Below, piece by piece: positions 14,773 to 19,473 of a stretch of 19,473 nt of DNA. The notes beneath the pieces are model-generated. The model did not search any database. It saw nothing but the letters and a program-made list of their open reading frames with translations, and was not told the origin of the DNA. The stretch's first letter is position 1. Every line of letters starts with the position of its first letter. Source of the DNA: Acidobacteriota bacterium (GTDB lineage: Bacteria > Acidobacteriota > Terriglobia > Terriglobales > Acidobacteriaceae); the NCBI GenBank assembly GCA_021801945.1, contig JAKABE010000021.1, positions 1-19,473 on the forward strand, read 5' to 3'. A program made the position numbers and the translations under genes.

Positions 14773-15675
14773 CTATTGCGAGGGTGGCGCGAGATCTGGA
14801 TTGAGTGGGAAAGGGCTACGTGATCTGTGATAGATCGCCCGGGCGCGCACGGAGACGGTTTCGCGCTCTGGATAGCGGAAGGCGGTCAGATGGCCTCCGT
14901 AGACGCAGCCGGTATCGATGTTGACGGTGTTGTTGATCCAGAGCGGTTCGGCCACCGGAGTGTGGCCGTGGACGACCAGCGCGGAGCCGCGGTAGGCAGC
15001 GGCCCAGTTGGCGCGAATGGGTAAGCCGAAGGCATCCAGCTTGCCGGTCAGTTGGCCGCGAAGAGCGAAGGCGCGTGCTTCAGGCGAGGTGCGGCCTTGG
15101 AGCGTCTCCTTGAGCCCGGCGTGAGCGACGACGAGCCTGCCCTCGTCGAGGATGCAATGGCTGGGCAGACTATCGAGGAAGTGGAGGGCCTTGGCGCGGA
15201 AGCCGTCCGGCTCGACAGCCAGCTGCTCAAGAGTGTGTGTCATGCCGCGGGTCAAGCGAACGGCGCGGCCCTTGAGGGCGTGGACCAGTTCGACATCGCG
15301 GTTGCCGCAAACGGAGAAGGCCTGGCGCGCGCGCATCATGGCCATCACCAGGCGCAAGACCGCGGGCGTGGAAGGGCCGCGATCAACCAGGTCGCCGACG
15401 AAGGCCAGTGTTCTTCCCTGGGGCGGTGCAACCACGAAGTCGTCTGCGCGGGATTCGACGCGGTAGCCGAGCGCGGTCAGCAGCTGGAGCAATTCATCGA
15501 GGCAGCCATGTACATCGCCGACAATGTCGAATGGACCGCGAGCGGAGCGGAGGCTCAACACGCCGGCAAGGATGGAAGCGAAGCGATGGGAGCGTGGATG
15601 CGCGCGGCGAGAGGCTCCGGCGGCGTTCCAGTCGCGGCCGGGAGAGGCCTCGGTCGCCAGATAGCTCTCTGCCAT
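14773..15675 (-). CDS. calcineurin-like metallophosphoesterase (Pnkp-phosphatase/PrpE type), stand-alone
   Basis: This 300-residue protein is a binuclear-metal phosphoesterase. Signature motifs are GDVHG (53-57), GDLVDRG (94-100), GNRD (124-127), VVAHAGL (182-188) and GHTP (237-240). The wording of these blocks, especially FDIVGDVHGC, TPAVLRLVMAM, ANWAAAYRG and VNIDTGCVYGGHLTAFRYPE, most resembles the phosphatase module of bacterial polynucleotide kinase-phosphatase (Pnkp) and the PrpE diadenosine-tetraphosphatase group. No kinase or ligase module is attached. The conserved His of GNH(D/E) is Arg126 (codon CGC, 15300-15298), which may impair catalysis. The first 45 residues are extra and weakly conserved in look; GTG or TTG codons near residue 39 are alternative starts, and the ATG at 15675 lacks a clear Shine-Dalgarno sequence. 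Confidence 0.85.
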   Translation of the reverse strand: MAESYLATEASPGRDWNAAGASRRAHPRSHRFASILAGVLSLRSARGPFDIVGDVHGCLDELLQLLTALGYRVESRADDFVVAPPQGRTLAFVGDLVDRGPSTPAVLRLVMAMMRARQAFSVCGNRDVELVHALKGRAVRLTRGMTHTLEQLAVEPDGFRAKALHFLDSLPSHCILDEGRLVVAHAGLKETLQGRTSPEARAFALRGQLTGKLDAFGLPIRANWAAAYRGSALVVHGHTPVAEPLWINNTVNIDTGCVYGGHLTAFRYPERETVSVRARAIYHRSRSPFPLNPDLAPPSQ

Positions 15676-15831
15676 AAGAAAGAGTCACCATACACGTTCC
15701 GCAGACACGCCACCGGAATCGCAGGACGGCCCAGGAGCGCGCAATACGGGTACGCAGGGGTGCCCTGCATTCCAGTTTAGGCCAAGGGAGGTTCAGCGCA
15801 CACGAAGCGGAAGCGGGCGATTCGCGCGGGC

Positions 15832-16491
15832 TTATCGGATACGGAAGGAATTCATGAACTGGTCGGTGAGGTTGGCGGGATGCGTTTTGTTAGAGACGAC
15901 GATGAGCTGGTAGAGCCGCTCACCGGCGAGGAACTGGTGAATGGAGTAGTTCCAGCCGTTGCTGTCGGTGAGAGTGTAAGCACGGCCAGGAACGCCGTTG
16001 AGCTCGATGGTCACATCGCTGGTGAGGGTTCTGCCCTTGGCGGCGCCGTCACGGACTTTGGCCAGCACATTCTGCGCTCCTGCACTGACGACCTGGGGCG
16101 GATAGTCGTTGTACATCACCATGTAGGTGATTTGGCCGCTCTGGAGTTCGACCCAGAACTGCCAGAGGGTGGACGAGGTGCCGCCCTGCAAAACGATCGG
16201 CTGGGATTTCTTCTGCGGGCTTCCGGGAAACATCACGCTAAAGCGGCCTTCCTGCGAGATGAAGGTCCGCATTGTCGCGGTGGCCTGGGTGGCTTCGGGC
16301 TGCGCGTTGGGCTGGACTGGGGTTTGGGGAGCAGAACCGGACTGGGCTTCAGGAGCGGAAGGTTTACCAGCGGAAGTTTGCGGGGCAGAGGGGGGCGCAG
16401 CAGGGGTGGAGTTTTGCGGGGATGCGGAGGCCCACGCGGCATCGGCCATCAGCAGCAGGAGAGCCACGATCCAAGTTGAACGCTTGCGCAT
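15832..16491 (-). CDS. secreted protein of unknown function
   Basis: From the ATG at 16491 the protein has 219 residues. MRKRSTWIVALLLLMADAAW forms a signal peptide with a likely AxA cleavage near 21-23. A Pro/Ala/Gln/Ser-rich low-complexity linker runs to about 72. A compact domain follows, from MRTFISQEGRFSVMFPGSPQ to FMNSFRIR, with the phrasing (EGRFSVxFPGxP, then YMVMYNDYP) seen in a common class of secreted bacterial proteins of unknown role. AGGA lies 5-6 nt before this ATG; an in-frame ATG at 16503 is the alternative. A good promoter candidate lies about 100 bp upstream. The gene is divergent from mnmG. Confidence 0.75.
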   Translation of the reverse strand: MRKRSTWIVALLLLMADAAWASASPQNSTPAAPPSAPQTSAGKPSAPEAQSGSAPQTPVQPNAQPEATQATATMRTFISQEGRFSVMFPGSPQKKSQPIVLQGGTSSTLWQFWVELQSGQITYMVMYNDYPPQVVSAGAQNVLAKVRDGAAKGRTLTSDVTIELNGVPGRAYTLTDSNGWNYSIHQFLAGERLYQLIVVSNKTHPANLTDQFMNSFRIR

Positions 16492-16587
16492 GGTCTTCCT
16501 CATTTCTCTCTGATTCTCCGGCCGGATTTTCCGACGAGGACGGGAGTGGTCCGCCTGCTGAGACGCGGGATGCGCTGGAGTATGACC

Positions 16588-16616
16588 ATTGCATCGAATG
16601 CGCGGAGGCTTGTCAA
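16588..16616 (-). promoter_or_regulatory. sigma-70-type promoter candidate for the secreted-protein gene
   Basis: On the minus strand a perfect consensus -35 (TTGACA, 16616-16611) is separated by 17 bp from a -10-like TGCAAT (16593-16588). Transcription would begin near 16581 and leave a leader of about 90 nt before the secreted-protein start. It is the clearest promoter-like pair I found in the window. Confidence 0.45.
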
Positions 16617-16689
16617 GCACGATCGCGGCCCTGTGCAGCGAGGATGAGCCTGCGGAGTCGGGCCAATACGTGTCCTTAAAATAAGAGAG

Positions 16690-18831
16690 ATGGCGTTTAC
16701 GGAGCAATACGACGTTGCGGTGGTGGGCGCGGGACACGCAGGCTGCGAGGCCGCGATGGCGGCGGCGCGCATGGGGTTGAAGACCGCGCTGATCACTATG
16801 AACCTGGACCTGATCGCGCAGATGAGCTGCAACCCAGCCATCGGCGGCGTGGCCAAGGGTCACCTGGTGCGCGAGGTGGATGCGCTGGGCGGGATCATGG
16901 GCGAAGTGGCCGACGCCGTGGGCATCCAGTTTCGGCTGCTGAACACGTCGCGGGGGCCGGCCGTGTGGAGTCCGCGGGCGCAGTGCGACAAGCAGAAGTA
17001 CCGGCTGAAGATGCGCGAGGTGCTGGAGTCGCAGCCGGGCTTGCATATCCGGCAGGCGGAGGTCGTCGATCTGGTGGTCGACGGCAGAGATCAGGGAGCA
17101 GGGGTCCGAGAAGGGACGGAAGAACTAGGGACCGACGAATTGGGTGAGATTCCGCGGCCCGAGCGAGTGCGGAGGCGGGCGTTGGGATTGAAGCTGCGCG
17201 ATGGCCGGCAACTGATGGCCGGGGCCACCATCATCACCACGGGCACCTTCCTGAACGGACTGATCCACTGCGGTGAAGAGCGGTATCCGGCAGGACGGAG
17301 CGGCGAGCCGGCCAGCGTGCTGCTGGGCGAGGCGCTTCGCGCTTTGGGGCTTCGGACATGCCGGCTCAAGACGGGCACGCCGCCGCGGCTGGATGGCCGG
17401 ACGATCCGCTGGGAGATGTTCGAGGAGCAGCCGGGCGACACGGAGCCGACGCCGTTCAGCTTCCGGACGAAGAGAATCGTGCAGCCGCAGGTGAGCTGCC
17501 ACATCGCGTTTACGACGCCGGAGACGCTCAGGCTGATCCGTGAGAACGTGCACCGGTCGGCGATGTACTCAGGGCGCATTCAGGGCGTGGGGCCGCGGTA
17601 TTGCCCATCGATTGAAGACAAGATCGTCAAGTTTCCCGACAAGACCCAGCACCAGTTCTTCCTGGAGCCGGAGGGGTTGAACACGCACGAGGTCTACATC
17701 AACGGAATGTCCACGTCGCTTCCGATGGAAGTGCAGTGGCAGATGGTGCACTCCATTCCGGGCCTCGATGAAGCGGAGATGCTGCGGCCCGGATACGCGA
17801 TTGAATATGACAGCGTGGATGCCACGGAGTTGGACCGTACCCTGCGCGTGAAGGCCTTCACGGGGCTTTATCTTGCCGGGCAGATCAACGGAACCAGCGG
17901 CTACGAAGAGGCGGCCTGCCAGGGGATCATGGCGGGGATCAACGCGGCGCTGTGGCTGAAGGGCGAAGCTCCGTTCACCCTGGACCGTAGTGAGGGCTAC
18001 ACAGGGATTCTGATCGACGATCTGATCTCGCGGGGAATCACGGAGCCTTACCGGATGTTCACCTCGCGGGCGGAGTTCCGGCTGCACTTGCGCATCGATA
18101 ACGCCGACCGGCGGCTGACGCCGTACGGGCGCAAGCTGGGGCTCGTCGGCGACGACGCGTGGACGGAGTATGAGCGCAAGCAGGCGCGCATGGCGGCGTT
18201 GGAGCAGTTGCTGACGTCGGGCAAGACGGACGTTGAAATACTGCGCAGCGTGGGACTGGGCGAGCTGACAGCGGCGGCGGGACAGACTTGGGCGCAACTG
18301 CTCAAGCGGCCGGAGGTGACGATTGAGACGGTGCTGCGAGCGATCCAGGATGAGCTGAAGAGCAATCCGCTGCTCGATGAATTTGCGCACCTGGTTCAGG
18401 ATCGTGTCGAGGATCGCTCCAAGGAGGGTGCGCCGCAGATTTCTGTTCAATCGGGCGACGACGCGGGGAGCCACGCGATCGAGCGTGCGGCCCGGCGCAA
18501 CGAAGCGCGCGCGGTGGAGACGGAGATCAAGTTTGCCGGCTATCTGAGCCAGCAGCGGAAGGCGATCGAACGGCTTAAGGCCGCCGAGGCGGTCGCGATT
18601 CCCGAGTGGATCGAGTATGGCGCAATCAGCGGGCTGAGCCGGGAGATGCGGGAGAAGCTGGAGCAGGTGCGGCCGGCAACGATCGGGCAAGCAAGCCGGA
18701 TACCGGGGGTGACGCCAGCGGCGTTGAGTCTGGTGCACGTGTCGATCCGCTTGCAAGGCCGCTTGCAGGGCCGATTCGAGGATCGCTCACACGACCGCCT
18801 GCAGAGGACGAAGCGGGCTACGGCGGGTTGA
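16690..18831 (+). CDS. mnmG: tRNA uridine-5-carboxymethylaminomethyl modification enzyme MnmG (GidA)
   Basis: With MnmE, this FAD enzyme builds the cmnm5 group on wobble uridine 34 of tRNAs in the cytoplasm. Landmarks are the FAD-binding [12 protein letters not shown] (11-22), [23 protein letters not shown] (46-68), TGTFLNG (184-190), LKTGTPPR (226-233), [17 protein letters not shown] (404-420) and the C-terminal [14 protein letters not shown] (665-678). At 713 residues it is longer than the usual 620-650. Extra sequence lies at about 133-166 (acidic/Gly-rich) and about 569-606 (Asp/Arg-rich), and the C-terminus ends in R-x-x-x repeats. The ATG at 16690 is preceded by AGAGAG, a modest Shine-Dalgarno sequence. 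No mnmE or rsmG lies beside it in the window. It is convergent with the DUF4440 gene. Confidence 0.97.
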   Translation: MAFTEQYDVAVVGAGHAGCEAAMAAARMGLKTALITMNLDLIAQMSCNPAIGGVAKGHLVREVDALGGIMGEVADAVGIQFRLLNTSRGPAVWSPRAQCDKQKYRLKMREVLESQPGLHIRQAEVVDLVVDGRDQGAGVREGTEELGTDELGEIPRPERVRRRALGLKLRDGRQLMAGATIITTGTFLNGLIHCGEERYPAGRSGEPASVLLGEALRALGLRTCRLKTGTPPRLDGRTIRWEMFEEQPGDTEPTPFSFRTKRIVQPQVSCHIAFTTPETLRLIRENVHRSAMYSGRIQGVGPRYCPSIEDKIVKFPDKTQHQFFLEPEGLNTHEVYINGMSTSLPMEVQWQMVHSIPGLDEAEMLRPGYAIEYDSVDATELDRTLRVKAFTGLYLAGQINGTSGYEEAACQGIMAGINAALWLKGEAPFTLDRSEGYTGILIDDLISRGITEPYRMFTSRAEFRLHLRIDNADRRLTPYGRKLGLVGDDAWTEYERKQARMAALEQLLTSGKTDVEILRSVGLGELTAAAGQTWAQLLKRPEVTIETVLRAIQDELKSNPLLDEFAHLVQDRVEDRSKEGAPQISVQSGDDAGSHAIERAARRNEARAVETEIKFAGYLSQQRKAIERLKAAEAVAIPEWIEYGAISGLSREMREKLEQVRPATIGQASRIPGVTPAALSLVHVSIRLQGRLQGRFEDRSHDRLQRTKRATAG
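18748..18807 (+). repeat. five tandem 12-nt units at the 3' end of mnmG
   Basis: Five consecutive 12-nt units each begin with an Arg codon and encode [16 protein letters not shown] and RLQR. The first two differ by one base. The third and fourth contain TCGAGGATCGCTC (18776-18788), which recurs exactly at 18407-18419 in the extra segment of the same gene, where the units read RVED and RSKE. This indicates in-frame repeat expansion, not random divergence. Confidence 0.6.
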
Positions 18832-18891
18832 ACCGTAGGACAGCCTCTACCATGCGACAGGCGACGCGGGTCGCTGCGCCGCCCGTACGTG

Positions 18892-18914
18892 TTCTTCCGT
18901 CAGTGACTGAAGAA
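18892..18914. terminator. hairpin between convergent gene ends, possible bidirectional terminator
   Basis: TTCTTC (18892-18897) pairs with GAAGAA (18909-18914), continuing after one mismatch with GTC/GAC around a 3-nt loop. It lies where mnmG and the DUF4440 gene converge and includes the latter's stop codon. A second hairpin, GCGAC/GTCGC (18861-18874), lies 18 bp before it. Neither is followed by a T-run, so intrinsic termination is uncertain. Confidence 0.3.
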
Positions 18915-19454
18915 TGGGAGATGGAAGGCGCCGCCGGCGGCCGCTTCGTGCTTCTTGCTGGCGGCAGTGGCCGGCTGCACCGGGGTGCGCTGTGCATCGA
19001 CGCAGCGCCATTGCCCGTGCGTGAGTGCGTAGACGTGGGTGAAGACGCCCTTATCGTCGATTTCACGGGAGTTGACCCGGTGGTGCAGCGTATAGGTGCC
19101 GCTCACCACGGCGGTGTCTCCCAGCATGCGCACGGCAATGACCTTCTGGGTGAGATAGTAGGTCTTGTCGTCATTGGAGATGACTTGGGCCACCTCCTGG
19201 TTCAGGGTGGTGATGTTGCCCGCCGACGAGACATTGACGAACAGCGGCGAAAGCACGTCTTCCAGGCCGAACTGGTCATGCCGGTTGACGGCGGTGGACC
19301 AGACATTCTCGAGCTTCTGGAACTGAGTGATTTCCGGGCTTTGTGTGGTGGTGACACCGGGCTGTGCTGCCGCCGGATTGGACTGAGGATTCTGAGCGAT
19401 TACAGCGCAGCTTGTGAGAAGAACCGCAGTGAAGCATGCAAAAAACCGGTTCAT
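18900..19454 (-). CDS. secreted DUF4440/SnoaL-like (NTF2-fold) protein, possible lipoprotein
   Basis: This 184-residue protein begins with MNRFFACFTAVLLTSCAVIAQ. The sequence LTSC at 13-16 fits a lipobox, so it may be a lipoprotein cleaved before Cys16; cleavage after AVIA (17-20) by signal peptidase I is the alternative. Residues about 42-152 look like an NTF2-fold DUF4440 domain: a helix reading FQKLENVWSTAVNRHD, then LEDVLSPLFVNVSS, then strands VIAVRMLGDTAVVSGTYTLHHR and THVYALTHGQWRCVDAQRT. Such domains act as small-molecule-binding or enzyme scaffolds, and no activity can be assigned. The last 25 residues are Ala/Lys-rich and variable in look. CAGG lies 6 nt before the ATG, with AGGAG further up. 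Confidence 0.82.
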   Translation of the reverse strand: MNRFFACFTAVLLTSCAVIAQNPQSNPAAAQPGVTTTQSPEITQFQKLENVWSTAVNRHDQFGLEDVLSPLFVNVSSAGNITTLNQEVAQVISNDDKTYYLTQKVIAVRMLGDTAVVSGTYTLHHRVNSREIDDKGVFTHVYALTHGQWRCVDAQRTPVQPATAASKKHEAAAGGAFHLPFFSH

Positions 19455-19473
19455 AGGTGGCCTGAACTCCTGC

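Overview
The window looks like a GC-rich chromosomal segment from a member of the Acidobacteriota. The best clue is a tandem pair of exported von Willebrand factor A (VWA)-like proteins of the kind expanded in that phylum. lpxB shows that the organism makes lipid A, so it has a Gram-negative type envelope. I see no rRNA, tRNA, CRISPR array, transposase or prophage structural gene.

Layout. 1-50 may hold the tail of a + strand gene. 74-1099 (-) encodes an O-methyltransferase. It is divergent from a Tat-exported aldo/keto reductase (1375-2346, +). Next on + come lpxB (2573-3823) and, 54 bp later, an exported M1-aminopeptidase-like/TPR protein (3878-5926). A short RlpA-like protein (6062-6601, -) and a T4-type lysozyme (7043-7480, +) diverge from an AT-richer island with two clean palindromes. 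Then come a small unknown gene (7659-7925, -), a PF04020 holin-like membrane protein (8052-8399, +), a translationally coupled ECF sigma factor and membrane-protein pair (9509-8425, -), a membrane-anchored TPR protein (10437-9721, -) and a conserved-looking hypothetical (10630-11007, +). The tandem VWA paralogues (12922-11354 and 14633-13089, -) lie downstream of a calcineurin-like phosphatase (15675-14773, -) and a secreted hypothetical (16491-15832, -). mnmG (16690-18831, +) and a secreted DUF4440/SnoaL-like protein (19454-18900, -) close the window.

Functionally this is mostly envelope and housekeeping: lipid A synthesis, cell-wall proteins, exported proteins, tRNA modification and one sigma-factor circuit. 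There is no obvious multi-gene defence or biosynthetic system. The most unusual signals are inside proteins. The M1-like protein has lost two of three zinc ligands and the catalytic Glu. The Pnkp-type phosphatase stands alone and has Arg in place of the GNH(D/E) His. mnmG carries in-frame 12-nt micro-repeats at two places. The VWA paralogues appear to have been duplicated together with their leader.
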